Positions 1 through 16,824 of a stretch of DNA of 20,275 nt are shown here, in pieces; position 1 is the stretch's first letter; every line of letters begins with the position of its first letter. The notes beneath the pieces are model-generated. The model worked only from the letters and a program-made list of their open reading frames with translations. It was not told the origin of the DNA and ran no database searches. The position numbers and the translations under genes are program-made. The stretch is from Armadillidium nasatum (taxonomy: Eukaryota; Arthropoda; Malacostraca; Isopoda; Armadillidiidae), in the NCBI GenBank assembly GCA_009176605.1, contig SEYY01001063.1:60001-80275 (forward strand), in the 5' to 3' direction.

Positions 1-607
1 AGATACACGTAGTGACTCAACGTTTATATTATTTACATATATAGTTTTGGTGAAAATTAAATTTTTATAATTTATCAAATTTTTGTAAGAAGGAAATTTT
101 TCTTTATAGTCCCGAGTCTGGGGACTACGTACGTCAACTATTCGTCTACAATTTTCGAGCTTAATTAACTCAATTTTCAAATTTAAAAAGTTTCCATTTA
201 AAAACATCACCCGTGTTTTATAGTTTCGATTTGTTCTTTCAAATTCACTTACCTGTTCTGGTTTTCCATTTTCAAACTAGACCTACTTTTCAAAAACAAA
301 TTGTCCTTAGCATTTTAATATTCTTATCAACGAATAAACGAGATTTTAAAAAGGGGTTTTCTTTGACCCTCATTACAATAATATCAATGTAACCGTTCCT
401 TTCAGTGATCGAATGGTCTTTACCACGAATCTGAAAATCTTCTAGCCGTGATAGTCATTCTTCATCATCAACTTCTAGATATATCAACGCCTCCATTCAC
501 CAATCTGTGGATTCCACAACAACTGTGAGTGTGACTACAACCTTCATCCTTTTATTTTTTCTGTTATTAGTATAGAGTTGCGCTGTATTTCTTACAGAGA
601 AAACTTT
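1..607 (+). other. Probable 5' LTR region (partial) of the gypsy element
   Basis: There is no coding potential. The segment is AT-rich, has a polyadenylation-type AATAAA at 333-338, and lies directly before the primer-binding-site candidate at 608. That is where a 5' LTR should be. A TTACA at 591-595 could be the LTR end, or the LTR could run to 607. The other LTR is not in the window, so this rests on position only and the left end may lie outside. Confidence 0.45.
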
Positions 608-625
608 TGGTGACCCTGCCAGGAT
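608..625 (+). other. Candidate tRNA primer-binding site
   Basis: The 18 bases begin with TGG (TGGTGACCCTGCCAGGAT), the complement of the CCA tail carried by tRNAs. The remainder could pair with an acceptor stem plus the 3' side of a T stem. It lies 53 bases before the Gag ATG at 661, as expected for an LTR element. I cannot name the tRNA with confidence; the form resembles arginine-type sites used by other arthropod LTR elements. Confidence 0.5.
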
Positions 626-660
626 CGCTAAGAGAAACGAAAATAACAACATCAACAACA

Positions 661-2360
661 ATGGCAGAGAAAAATATCATAAACAATGAGGAGTCAAAGG
701 TGAACATGGACCAGTTGATTGAGTTGGAGGAACCTTTCCAACCCGGCAATATCGCTGCGTCCACACCAGAACAACAAACCGATAACCCGAGGGGTGAACC
801 CTTGCAGGATTTCCAACCTGTGGATCGACGAACCGTCTTAAAAATTCAAGACATGGTTGCGGAATCAATGAGGTATACGCAAGAAGTGGATCAACGACTG
901 AATAGGCAAAATACCCTAATACTGGAAATGTTATCGGCTCGTCTAGATTCCGCTCCTACTGCTGCCCCACCACCATCACCGGAACGGTCAGTACGCCCGA
1001 AGGAAAAGAAGCCATCCGTAGCAGTAGCTTGTGAGGTTGATGGAGTAGCTCAACCACCACTGTCATTACCTACCTATATGCCACATCAACAACAACCGAA
1101 CATGAACCCCGCAGGTAAACCCCGTATCTCAACCGGAACCATGACGGATCAGCAATTCCGTGAATCATAACGGAAAGCTTAGCCGCGCAACAGGCACACA
1201 ACGCTATGGTTTCACAGACACTTGCGTTGATAACTCAATTATTAAATAAGCCTAAGTCTAATAAGGCATTGACACCCGCTAAGGTTAATCCTGACACAGA
1301 CCAGGATCTTAAAGTATCCTTCCGAGAATTTGAAGAATATCATACAATCCTGTACCCAACTCAAAGACAGGACTTGTTAAGGCTCTTGGGCTCATATTTA
1401 CAGTCTTCATACCTCGCCCTCTACCATCAACTCCATAAGGCAGATAAGTCTTATGAGGAAGTTAAACAGAATCTAGTTGATCTGTTTAATAACGAGGATA
1501 AAGTAAAACAAGAACGAGCAGTACATGATTACATGACTGCTAAAATGCGTAAGAACGAGACCGTCAGGATCTTTGCTATCCGATTGTTGATTCTCGCAAA
1601 GAAGTCTTACCCCAACATTTCAGCAGAAGACTGCAAAGAGCAGGAGACACTACGTCAAGTGTTTCTGGCAGCCTTACCACCTGCAATTAACAAGGAGATC
1701 TCAAGTTATCTCCGTAACCACGAATGGTGTTCAGGGACCAAGGTTTCTTTTGATCAGCTTGCAAACCTAGCTGACTGGCATCTTCAGGACGCTAGGGGGA
1801 ATAACCAAGTACCCGTTCCTGAAGTAATAGATATTTCCCGGGCTGTAGCCGAGTCGGGACCCCAGCAAAAATCATGGGTAGATGTGGTAAAACTTTGGAA
1901 GAATCCTTCTTCCAAAGCTCAGCCGCCTCCACAAAAACCGGTGGAGAAAAAGTCGTTGGGGAGGAAAGAACGACGTCAAAAGAAGTCTGCGGGAACCGTA
2001 GTCCCAAATTCGTTAGGGACAAACCCCGAAATAGCGATAGATCTAGCTCGTCGGGACGGTCGGAAGAACGTAGGCGGGATAATCGTGCGCGTAAATCTTC
2101 ACAACGACAACCTAACTAGTGGTGTTTGGTTTTTGCGACAAAACCACGGTCTCAAAAGACACTTGCCATATATTAAATAACAAGTGTTCTATTTGTAAAA
2201 AGAGTGGACATTTATCTTACCAATGTTCGCAGAGACCAACACAATAACAACAACAACAACAACAACAACAACAAAGACGATATCCTGAAAATTGCCCAGA
2301 ATGTAATCAACCTGGTCATGTGGGTAAACATTGTCCGGAATGGAAGTATCGACGACCTAG
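661..2360 (+). pseudogene. Gag of Ty3/gypsy element, broken by frameshifts
   Basis: Gag packages the element RNA. The ATG at 661 has a good context (CAACAATGG). Frame 1 runs to a stop at 1168, and the same protein appears to continue in frame 3 (AAQQAHNAMVSQ, then a helical capsid-like domain at about 1300-1800), which suggests one lost base near 1165. A basic RS-rich stretch is best read in frame 2 (about 1960-2110). The nucleic-acid-binding end returns to frame 1 with two CCHC knuckles: CSICKKSGHLSYQC at 2185-2226 and CPECNQPGHVGKHC at 2293-2334. A TAA at 2245, inside a glutamine (CAA) tract, separates the knuckles. The second knuckle is in frame with the protease, so Gag and Pol may have been one polyprotein. 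Confidence 0.85.
2246..2275 (+). repeat. (CAA)n trinucleotide tract in gag
   Basis: About nine CAA/ACA repeats encode polyglutamine between the two zinc knuckles. The TAA stop at 2245-2247 sits at the edge of the tract and is one C-to-T change from CAA. Confidence 0.9.
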
Positions 2361-3969
2361 ACAACAAAGAAAATCTCCACCAGCTAGAAGAACTTCAAGA
2401 ACTTCAAGACGGTCTTCAACGGAGGATGAACACGCCACTGGGGGGTTTGCCGGAGTGAAGACCACAAGAGCAACCTTTAAATTAATTGACCCCGTGACTG
2501 AGGGGCCAGTCATGGTTGAAGGGTTAACTACTCCTTGTAGGAGTCCCCCATTAGTAACTGAGTTAGCTTCCAATAGTTTAAAGGAAAATAAGAATAAGGA
2601 TGAAACCCTGCTTCTACAATTTAGCAAATGCGAGACCCAACCTTTAATGGTCGCAGTAGAAGTAGTAGACTATCCAGGAACTTGTTTCCATTCCTTAATA
2701 GATAATGGAGCAGAGATCAACTTGATAAAAGAAAGCTCTGTTTCATTATTGAATGGTATACAACGATATCCATCGGTAGTCGCAAGGGTCACAGGCGTTG
2801 GAAATGCGCGTATTCCTATACACGAGTTCGTAATCTTAAGATTAAGATTCAAAACGGGATACATCTCAACTTTGGAAGAATTCTAAATACTTCCAGATTC
2901 CGCTATGGATAACTCCATGGTAATCGGAGTTACGCTTCTACGAGCAAATAACTTATTACCCGAAATGTCAACCTATCAACTTTTTCAGAGAGCAAGAAAC
3001 GAATTCGGCGTAATATCAACAGACCCATCGAAATTAACCTATCGGGAAGTCATCAACTCACTGAATGTAGAAATTCCCGCCAACCACTTCAAGATCGTAG
3101 ATGCCGAAATGGCATGACGAGGAACCAACTTTCCTACTTCGACAATGTCAGTGGAACCACAAGAAAAAGTAGAAGTAGAAGTAGTAAGAGGAATAGTGAA
3201 CAATTAAGAACCGTTTCGACTTGCACTTTGCAATAAGAGAAACACCTCAAGGTTTTTACCTGGAGGATAAGTGTTGGGAATCTTAACAGCATTATCAGAA
3301 AATAAAGTAGAGGCTTCTATAAATAGGCATCAACTTGATTCAGCACAACAAGAATCAAGCAGCGTTTATTGGACTCGCGATAAGATTATTGAAGAGTTCA
3401 AGATTAACGAAATTAACGTTAATCATGAGCAGAAAGAACAACTGATCAACCTTCTTCTTCAGTATCCTACCGTTTTAAGGATGGATGATGAAAATGTTGA
3501 GTTAGCAACCAACATCCAACATGAAATTGAATTGGACACCAACATTCCAATTTATGTACCTGTTCGAAGGTTTCAAGAGCCGTTAGCTCAAGAGATACAA
3601 GAACAATGTGAAGAGTTAGAGAGAGGGAATATCATCAGTCCCAGTTAATCTCCATATTCTGCTCCTGTGGTACCAGTCCGTAAGCCCAACGGTAAACTAC
3701 GGCTTTGTATTGACTACCGTGCCCTCAACAAGCACACAAAAGCGGATGCCTTTTCTTTGCCAAACTTGATTGACTCCATATACAACATGAGTGGAGCCAA
3801 ATTACTTACAACCATAGATTTGGTAAGGGGGTTTTATCAAATCGAGATGGCCGAAAATTCAATTGAGAAAACGACATTTTCAACACCGCTGGCTCACTAC
3901 GAGTTCCTTCGAATGCCTTTCGGGGTAAAAGGAGGACCAGCAACCTTCCAAAGAGGCATGAAAAAAAGT
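2361..3969 (+). pseudogene. Pol (protease and N-terminal RT) of Ty3/gypsy element, truncated
   Basis: Everything is in frame 1, interrupted by stops at 2884, 3115, 3205, 3268 and 3646. The protease region (about 2640-2990) has the active-site block LIDNGAEINLI at about 2695-2727. The usual D-S/T-G is D-N-G here, so the enzyme would probably be dead. A linker follows, then RT from about 3520: [20 protein letters not shown] (finger), [12 protein letters not shown] (motif A, with one catalytic Asp) and [20 protein letters not shown] (motif B). The protein is cut after motif B at 3969 by a (TA)n array, so motif C (YxDD), RNase H and integrase are missing. Four of the six gag-pol stops fit CAA-to-TAA or CGA-to-TGA changes. 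Confidence 0.88.
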
Positions 3970-3971
3970 AA

Positions 3972-4196
<225 letters not shown>

Positions 4197-4271
4197 GTTC
4201 GTTTCAACTCTCTTATATTTTTTCATTTTATATATATATTTTTTTTTTTTTACAGAATGCCACCACTCACG

Positions 4272-4282
4272 GGCAGAGCCCT
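4272..4282 (-). other. 3'-UTR hairpin of LINE A (loop TCT)
   Basis: GGGC-TCT-GCCC forms a 4-bp perfect stem about 20 bases before the A tail. The same hairpin is kept in the short copy at 13042-13052. LINE B copies have an analogous GGCC-TCT-GGCC stem. Such 3' stem-loops are bound by the RT in L2-like LINEs, so that role is inferred here. Confidence 0.55.
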
Positions 4283-4338
4283 TTTCAAGGAAGGGGCACA
4301 CACACATGCACAAAGCTCACTCAAACACACACACACAC

Positions 4339-6127
<1,789 letters not shown>

Positions 6128-6131
6128 TCAC

Positions 6132-6175
6132 CTCTGGTGGGCAAAGGCCAGAGGCCTACTAAAATTCCACCAGAG
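6132..6175 (-). other. Nested 3'-UTR hairpin of LINE B copy 1
   Basis: An outer 9-bp perfect stem is formed by 6132-6140 and 6167-6175 (CTCTGGTGG with CCACCAGAG). Inside it is an inner stem AGGCC-TCT-GGCCT (6145-6157 read on the minus strand). It lies next to the 3' terminus, where LINE RTs recognise their RNA. Confidence 0.65.
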
Positions 6176-6200
6176 TTAGGGGGAAAGACGAAAGCCTGGT

Positions 6201-8909
6201 CAAATTAAAGGCCGACGTGACCTGATACACGACGTTTGAACGTGTGTAAATCATAGGAAGTTGAAAAAATAGAAGAAGGGAGTGTGTTCAAGACTTTACC
6301 AGTAGAGTACATGTAGGACAGAGCATAGCGGTTAAGTCTGGGGTCAGAGAGTTGGACAGAGAAAGGACGAGACTGTGTAGAAAGTCGAGTCGCACGAGCC
6401 CTTCTCGGTGGAGGAGGTATGTGACGAGAGAATTCAGAAGAGCAGTATCATTGTAATAGCGATATTATAGAGAGTGACGCAACAATTCGAAGCGCAGAAA
6501 GAGAGAGTTAGTAAGAGCAGGAGAGTTGATGAGACGAAATGCCCAAGACTCTACCTTCTCTAGGAGAGCTGTATGTATGGAACCAAATACATAGATGTGC
6601 GAAGCATACTTCATACAAGGGCGAACAACACCCCTTTACACAGCAAGCAAATGGGGTGGAGTGAAGAAATACTGAAGGCTCCTCAGAACACCCAACCTCT
6701 TAGAAGCTTGTTTAGAAAGAGAGGTAATGTGATCTTTCCAAGAAAGATCACGAGAAAAGGAAACACCGAGAATATTAAGAACAGATGATGATCTGAATTG
6801 AGTGTTTTCGAAGAAGATATCATAGTTGTATGGAAGATTGTGTCGAGTGGAGAGATGGAGGAATTGAGTTTTTGAGGAGGCATTGAAACAACCATGTATT
6901 CTCTGCCCCAATTTGAAATACGAGATAGATCAGAGGTCAGCTGCTCCAAGGCAACCCTCCTTGAGTCTAGTAACTGTTGTTGAGAGGGGCGCCTTTCAAA
7001 TTGAAAAGAGTAATGAAGGGTGGAATCATCAGCATAGGAGTGGATAGGAGATGAAGTAACAGAGAGAAAGTCATTAATGAAAACTAGAAAAAGTGTTGGG
7101 GATGGAACAGATAGTTGAGGAACACCACTATTAATAGATTTATAGGATGAACGGTAGCCGTCTACAACAGCTGCTATAGAAACCGGAAAGGAAATCAGAG
7201 AGAAGACCACAGAGAGAAGGGTAGATTCCGAAAGAGGGAAGTTTGGAAATCAAAGCTTTGTGCCAGACTCTATCGAAAGCTTTCGATATGTCCAGCGCGA
7301 CAGCAAAAGTTTCACCGAAATGCCGAAGAGTGGAGGACCAAGAGTCCGAGAGAAGGGAAAGAAGATCACCAGTAGAGCGTTTCTTACGAAAGCCATACTG
7401 GCGATCAGAGATAAGATTAGAAGAATTGAGATTTTTCCAAATCTTTCTGTTAAAGATAGATTTGAAAACTTTAGAAAGAGCGGAAGTTAAAGAAATTGGA
7501 CGGTAGTTAGAGCTTTGAGAGTTGTCCCCCTCCATTGGCACTGGCTGAATGAGCGCACGTTTCAAGAAAGAAGGGAAGGTTGAAGTAGAAAGACATAGGC
7601 AAAATAGTTTACCAAGGCATGGTGCAAACTCGGAAGCACAAGTTTTGAGAACCACAGGAGGGATACCATCAGGATCGTATGCCTTCTTAGTGTTAAGTTC
7701 AGAGAGAGCAGAAATGACATCTTTAGAAGAAATTACAATTTTAGGCATAAAAGAGTTAGAGGGGGTTGAAGGAGTAGGAACAGCTCCGGAATTGTCTAAG
7801 GTTGAATTAGAAGGCAAAAGTTTGAACAAAGAGTTCAGCTTTAGAGGAAGGCAAAACGGCAGTTGAACCGTCAGAAGATACTAGAGGAGGGAAAGAGGAA
7901 GAAGCAAAGTTAGAGTTGACATTTTTGGCAAAATGCCAAAAGGGCGAGAGAAAGAGGAGCCAGAAAGATTATTGAATTTTCTACGGAGAAAAGAGTTTTT
8001 AGTATCTCGAAGAATAGATTTTGCTCGATTCGGGATGAAATATAAGTTGAGTGAGTTTCTGGAGTTTGAAGACGACGGTATTCCCTAAAGGCAGCATCCC
8101 TGAGGCGAATAGCACGAGAACAGAGTTAAACCAAGGTTTGTTAGGTTTAGTAGAAAGGAAAGAATATGGAATGTACGCCTCCATGCCAGAGAGAATCACC
8201 TCCGTTATGCGCTCTTCACACTCCGAGGAACCCCTCCCACGGAAACAGTAATCATTCCTTGGAAAATCAGAAAAGTACAACCGCAAGTCAGACAAGTTAG
8301 TGGCACCGAAATGCCATAAACGTCTCCTCGACAAAGACGGGGGCAGTTCTTGTGGAAGACTTGAAGTAACAGAACAAGATACAGAGATAAGAAGGTGATC
8401 GGATGAACCTAGAGGAGGAAAGAGTTTTACAGTATAAGGGGAAGGATAAGAAGTTAGGAAAAGATCTAGTATGTTGGGTTCATCACCATCGGGTAGGGAT
8501 ATGCACCAACTGCTCAAGGTTGTTTTGGATAGAAAATTGGTAGGCGAGTTCACCAGCTGGATCAAAAGAACTAGATGAGTCATTGGCATGGTGAACATTG
8601 AAATCACCTAAAATGATGATTTCGGAGAAAGGAGAAGAAAAAGAATGTGTTCTATTTTAGAGTTAAGATAGTCGAAGAATTTTGGATAGTCTGTAGAGTT
8701 AGGAGACAAGTAGACAGAACAAATGAATTTAGTTTTGGAGTTCCAAAAAAGTTTAAGCCATAAAGTAAAGAATTCAAAAGATTCCAAATTAGAGACACAA
8801 GAAAGGACAACATCATTGTGCACGTCTGCGCAATATCCGCCTTTGGCTGAAAATTGAGGATAGAGACAGTAGGAGGAAGAGGTTTGCTCTCAGAAACTCA
8901 AACCTTAGG

Positions 8910-8910
<1 letters not shown>
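6201..8910 (-). pseudogene. LINE family B copy 1: endonuclease-RT ORF2, partial and broken
   Basis: Read on the minus strand. A partial APE endonuclease C-terminal part (about 8350-8900) includes [13 protein letters not shown] and [13 protein letters not shown] linker follows with CEERITEVILSGMEAYIPYS (about 8155-8215). The RT frame at 7140-7829 has KKAYDPDGIPPVVLKT, SNYRPISLTSALSKVF, RQYGFRKKRSTGDLLSLL and motif A ALDISKAFDRVWHKAL. Frame then shifts to 6683-7210 with motif B altered to GVPQLSVPSP and an intact YADD at 7025-7036. The thumb (LNILGVSFSRDLSWKDHI) lies in a third frame (6636-6911). The C-terminus FKRRVSGHVGL is at about 6205-6240. Many frameshifts make it a pseudogene. Confidence 0.85.
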
Positions 8911-8914
<4 letters not shown>

Positions 8915-8975
<61 letters not shown>

Positions 8976-9033
8976 TATTATATATATATATAATATATAG
9001 TATAATATAATATATATATATATTATATATATA
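8915..9033. repeat. (TA)n array 4, imperfect
   Basis: About 119 bp of TA repeats with several AA/TT phase breaks. It lies between the truncated 5' end of LINE B copy 1 and the left end of the mariner-like element. Confidence 0.97.
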
Positions 9034-10175
9034 AAGGGTGTTAAATTTAAGGGCCGATGTTGATTTTGAATAAAACACAAATTACTTAGGAATTTATTGT
9101 CATTTCTTTTTATTATGATAATATGGTATGGTTCAATTATGTATGGAACAAAATATCGGCCAAATGGCCGCCGCGACCTCGGCGGCACACCTCCATCCGA
9201 TGGTCCAAATTTTCGATGACGCTGAGGCATAATTGGGGTTCTATGCCGTTAATGTGCCGAATTATCTCATCCTTTAGCTCTTGAATTGTTGCTGGCTTAT
9301 CGACGTACACCTTTTCTTTCAAATAACCCCAAAGAAAGAAGTCCAACGGTGTCAAATCACATGATCTTGGCGGCCAATTGACATCGCCACCACGTGGCCA
9401 TTGAATTTGTCGCGCAAAATAGCCATTGTTTCGTTAGCTGTGTGGCAAGTGGCACCGTCCTGTTGAAACCACATATCGTCCACATCCATACCTTCCAATT
9501 CGTTATCGCACGATAGCGAACACCATTCACAGTAACTGCCTGACCGGCCTCATTTTGGAAAAAATACGGCCCGATGATGCCGCCAGCCCATAAACCACAC
9601 CAAACAGTCACTCTTTGTGGGTGCATTGGTTTTTCGACAATCACTCTTGGATTAGCATTCGCCCAAATGCGGCAATTCTGCTTATTGACGAATCCACTGA
9701 GGTGAAAATGTGCCTCATCACTGAAGATGATTTTCCTCGAAAATTGATCATCCACTGTTGCCATTTCTTCAAGAAACTTTAGTTCTTGAGTCAATTGCAC
9801 CTTGTAAGCGTTTAAATGCAAGTCTTTATGCATAATGTTCATCAACGACGAGCGTGAGAGGTGCAATTGTTGGGCACGACGACGAGTTGAAGTGGATGGC
9901 TCCTCAGCCACACTATCGCGAACAGCAGCAATATTTTCGTACAGCATGCACTGGTCTTTTCAAATCTCCTACAGACCCGGTTTGCTTAAATTTTTTCACG
10001 ATTTTTCCGATTGTACGCACATTTGGACGATTAAATTGACCAAAAAAATCACGAAGTGCACGATATGCATTTTGATTTGAACGCCCATTTTCATAATAAG
10101 CCTGAATAACTTTAACACGTTGCTCCATTGTGTATCTTTCCATGGTTCAAATTGAGTAAGTCTGAAATTGAAAAA
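9034..10175 (-). mobile_element. Mariner-like (Tc1/mariner, probable DD41D) element, right end lost in gap
   Basis: A transposase pseudogene on the minus strand is flanked at left by AAGGGTGTTAAATTTAAGGG, directly after (TA)n array 4. This is consistent with the superfamily's insertion into TA. The left flank between the stop codon (9137) and the TIR candidate is about 100 bp. The right terminus should be within or beyond the N gap, so terminal inverted repeats cannot be confirmed. Confidence 0.85.
9137..10143 (-). pseudogene. Mariner-like transposase, frameshifted
   Basis: Transposase cuts and pastes the element in the nucleus. The start ATG is at 10143 (MERYTMEQRVKVIQAYYENG). An N-terminal DUF4817-like helix-turn-helix follows (RTIGKIVKKFKQTGSV at about 9980-10030). 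Frame changes near 9945. The next frame (9357-9947) has EEPSTSTRRRAQQLHLSRSS and the first catalytic Asp in KIIFSDEAHFHLSG. It shifts near 9503 into MDVDDMWFQQDGATCHTA (second Asp), and again near 9395 into RGGDVNWPPRSCDLTPLDFF (third Asp, about 9340). The C-terminus ends ...RRGRGGHLADILFHT at 9137. Spacing from the second to the third Asp is about 37-38 residues here; with the apparent short deletion filled it would be near 41, as in the rosa/DD41D group. Confidence 0.87.
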
Positions 10176-10275
10176 NNNNNNNNNNNNNNNNNNNNNNNNN
10201 NNNNNNNNNNNNNNNNNNNNNNNNNNNNNNNNNNNNNNNNNNNNNNNNNNNNNNNNNNNNNNNNNNNNNNNNNNN
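10176..10275. other. Assembly gap (100 N)
   Basis: Exactly 100 N follow the mariner start region. A round number usually marks a gap of unknown length. The order of sequences across it depends on scaffolding. Confidence 0.99.
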
Positions 10276-10397
10276 TGTAATTAACGGTTAATTAGTAATA
10301 ATTAATTGAGCATTTGTAAAATCAAGAAAAACGATGTTTCGTGGTATTCGAAACTTTACAGTCAAAGAAATTGAACATTTCAAAAAATGTAAGCCAA
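10276..10397. other. Short AT-rich non-coding stretch
   Basis: I see no open frame or repeat of note between the gap and island B. It may belong to the lost flank of the mariner element or to its host site. Confidence 0.6.
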
Positions 10398-10533
10398 AGG
10401 GATAAAAAAAATCTGGTATCGGTATCAGTATCGGAAATTTTACCGATACCGATACCAGAAATCTCGATACCGATGCCTATACTAAAATATACCGATACTT
10501 ACCGATACCGATACTGATATTTCACTCCATCCC

Positions 10534-10534
<1 letters not shown>
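10398..10534. repeat. Island B: TATCGG/CCGATA inverted-repeat island with AGGGAT ends
   Basis: A 137-bp segment opens with AGGGAT (10398-10403) and closes with ATCCCT (10529-10534), a 6-bp inverted pair. Inside, TATCGG units occur in one orientation near the left, then about ten CCGATA units in the other. The left part folds into a long near-perfect hairpin (about 10412-10463, centre AAATTT). The right end abuts (TA)n array 5. The layout resembles a small foldback or MITE-like element with subterminal repeats; no coding. Confidence 0.8.
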
Positions 10535-13325
<2,791 letters not shown>

Positions 13326-13819
13326 GCGGCTCGTCTATATGGGCTGCAGCCTCTCCAAATTAAAAATACCAGGCGTAGGATGTTGATATAAATATGAAAT
13401 TTTTGTCAAAGAAAAGTGATTAAAATTCATTTTTTAACAACTAATACATAAAAAGTATAAATCAATAAAGAAAATAAGAATTAAATGCATTTTGCAAATG
13501 CAAATTTTTGGGTACGACATTTATTTTCTTACATTGCAATTATATAAAATATGGGCTGTAAAATCTCAGTCCTAAATTAGCCAACTTATCAGTTCTTAAA
13601 TAATAAGACAGATGTGGCAACTTACGAAAAAAAGAATGCCAAATTGCAATAGCAGTTTTTATCAAGTATGCTAGTTTGTCTTTCTGTCCTTTTAAGTACA
13701 GATCAAAATGAATTATAAACAGACTAAAACAGTTGTTTAAAATACCATGTCAAGGGAGGTTATATTTTTTTCTTGTGGAAGAAAAATTACAAGATTTATA
13801 TGTTTTTTTTTTTCTTGTT

Positions 13820-13955
<136 letters not shown>

Positions 13956-14296
13956 GGCCCGACTTGCACTTCTACATACTTAAATATTACAAAAACTAAA
14001 AATAACATTTTTGGAATCCTTGCAGAATTTTAAGTAAGAAAAATTGGGAAATAGAAAAAAAATCTTATAATAATTTTAATACGTACGTAATAATGTTTTT
14101 TTTTTAATATGTTAAAGACATCGTACGTTTGGCAGCGTCTGTTTTTTGTGAGATAAATTTTTCCAATTTTGAAGGAAGATAAATTTAGCGATTGAGTAAG
14201 AATAGTGTAAAAAATGTGAAATATATATAATTTGCTGTAATATGGCAGTATGCTTTTAAACCCAGTAACATATTCAGAACCATCAGGTACGTTTGA

Positions 14297-14300
<4 letters not shown>

Positions 14301-14371
<71 letters not shown>

Positions 14372-14378
14372 AATATAT

Positions 14379-14415
<37 letters not shown>
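14301..14415. repeat. (TA)n array 10, imperfect
   Basis: About 115 bp of TA with several breaks (near 14331, 14369 and 14380), just inside the right TIR. Confidence 0.96.
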
Positions 14416-14419
<4 letters not shown>

Positions 14420-14440
14420 TGCCCCTCCTTGCCAAGTTTA
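14414..14440. other. Hairpin TAAACTTG/CAAGTTTA beside the right TIR
   Basis: TAAACTTG (14414-14421) pairs perfectly with CAAGTTTA (14433-14440), with the loop CCCCTCCTTGC. It lies subterminal to the TIR at 14442-14455. Confidence 0.6.
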
Positions 14441-14450
14441 CACGAGCCGC

Positions 14451-15361
<911 letters not shown>

Positions 15362-15376
15362 CAGTGGTTCTCAACC
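15362..15376 (+). other. Possible solo hAT terminal repeat
   Basis: CAGTGGTTCTCAACC is the form of TIR known from many hAT (Charlie/SPIN-like) elements. No matching inverse copy is visible in the window, so this would be one end of a degraded or longer element. Confidence 0.4.
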
Positions 15377-15420
15377 ATCATTAGATTAATCCCTCCTTCT
15401 AGGACATGAATACTATCAAC

Positions 15421-15445
15421 TGCCCCTTGCCCTTGCCCTTGCCCC
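15421..15445 (+). repeat. Short (CCCTTG)n tandem
   Basis: Just over three copies of CCCTTG occur in AT-rich surroundings, about 45 bp after the possible hAT end. Confidence 0.85.
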
Positions 15446-15780
15446 AAATAAAGTGATATTCTATAATACTCTTAAATTTATATTTCTCTGTTCATTCATA
15501 TCTGATTTTTTTGCGATTTAAAATTAACAGCAATAAACTTTCAAAGTTTATTTTCAAAATTTTCTTAAAAGCCACAGACAAAATTGATAAATTTTGCCTT
15601 GAAAAAGTCAATCTGGCAACTGTGAATCTCACAAATTCGTAAACACTGTCCAAAATGCTTTATTCTCATATTGACAATATTAAATAAACACTTATTCTTA
15701 TTCTGTTATTTTTACCTTTATTTCCGAAATATACATAAAAACAAACGCCTCATGGATATCATAAAGACCATTCCTTCCAA

Positions 15781-15782
<2 letters not shown>
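15446..15782. other. Non-coding AT-rich DNA
   Basis: I see no gene or repeat here beyond short A/T runs. Confidence 0.6.

Positions 15783-15840
<58 letters not shown>
15783..15840. repeat. (ATT)n microsatellite
   Basis: About 19 ATT/TTA units, interrupted at 15841. An open frame of isoleucines here is an artefact. Confidence 0.97.
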
Positions 15841-16060
15841 GATAATGGAGTTTCTATTTCCCATTAGGGTGTGTTCAATTGGGTCCCTTACCTCATTCTC
15901 TTCCTTTCCTCTCCCCCCTCAGACCAACTCTTTTACATGTCATTTCCTCGGTTCGGGATTTCTCGGTGCGAGTCTTCTCCGTTATAGTCTCATAAAGACT
16001 TCGCCAAAGATAATTCTTGGCTCATTTCTCTCTGATGGCCGTTGACGACTGCCATGATGG
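15841..16060 (-). other. GC-richer segment ending in (ATA)n: candidate SINE/LINE 3' end
   Basis: Read on the minus strand, about 200 bp of mixed sequence ends GGGAAATAGAAACTCCATTA, TC, then (ATAATA)n. A unique 3' region running into a trinucleotide tail is typical of R4/Dong- or RTE-like LINEs and their SINEs. I see no coding motif, so this is a suggestion only. Confidence 0.35.
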
Positions 16061-16792
<732 letters not shown>

Positions 16793-16824
16793 ATTTTTTT
16801 TTTAATTTTTTTTTTTTATATCAC

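Larger units (their letters stand above)
1..3970 (+). mobile_element. Decayed, 3'-truncated Ty3/gypsy LTR retrotransposon
   Basis: Reading left to right there is AT-rich non-coding sequence with an AATAAA, a TGG-initial primer-binding-site candidate, a Gag region with two CCHC zinc knuckles, an aspartic protease region and the first half of a Ty3/gypsy-type reverse transcriptase. The order gag-PR-RT on one strand is diagnostic of the group. The element stops inside RT, before the catalytic YxDD box, where a (TA)n array starts. RNase H, integrase and a 3' LTR are not in the window. At least three frameshifts and six in-frame stops show it is inactive. The exact left boundary cannot be set because no second LTR is available for comparison. 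Confidence 0.88.

Noticed and set aside
7243..7866. Plus-strand open frames across LINE B copy 1 (also at 17780-18421 in copy 2)
   Set aside because: They are the antisense of well-supported RT coding sequence and occur at the same place in both copies for that reason.
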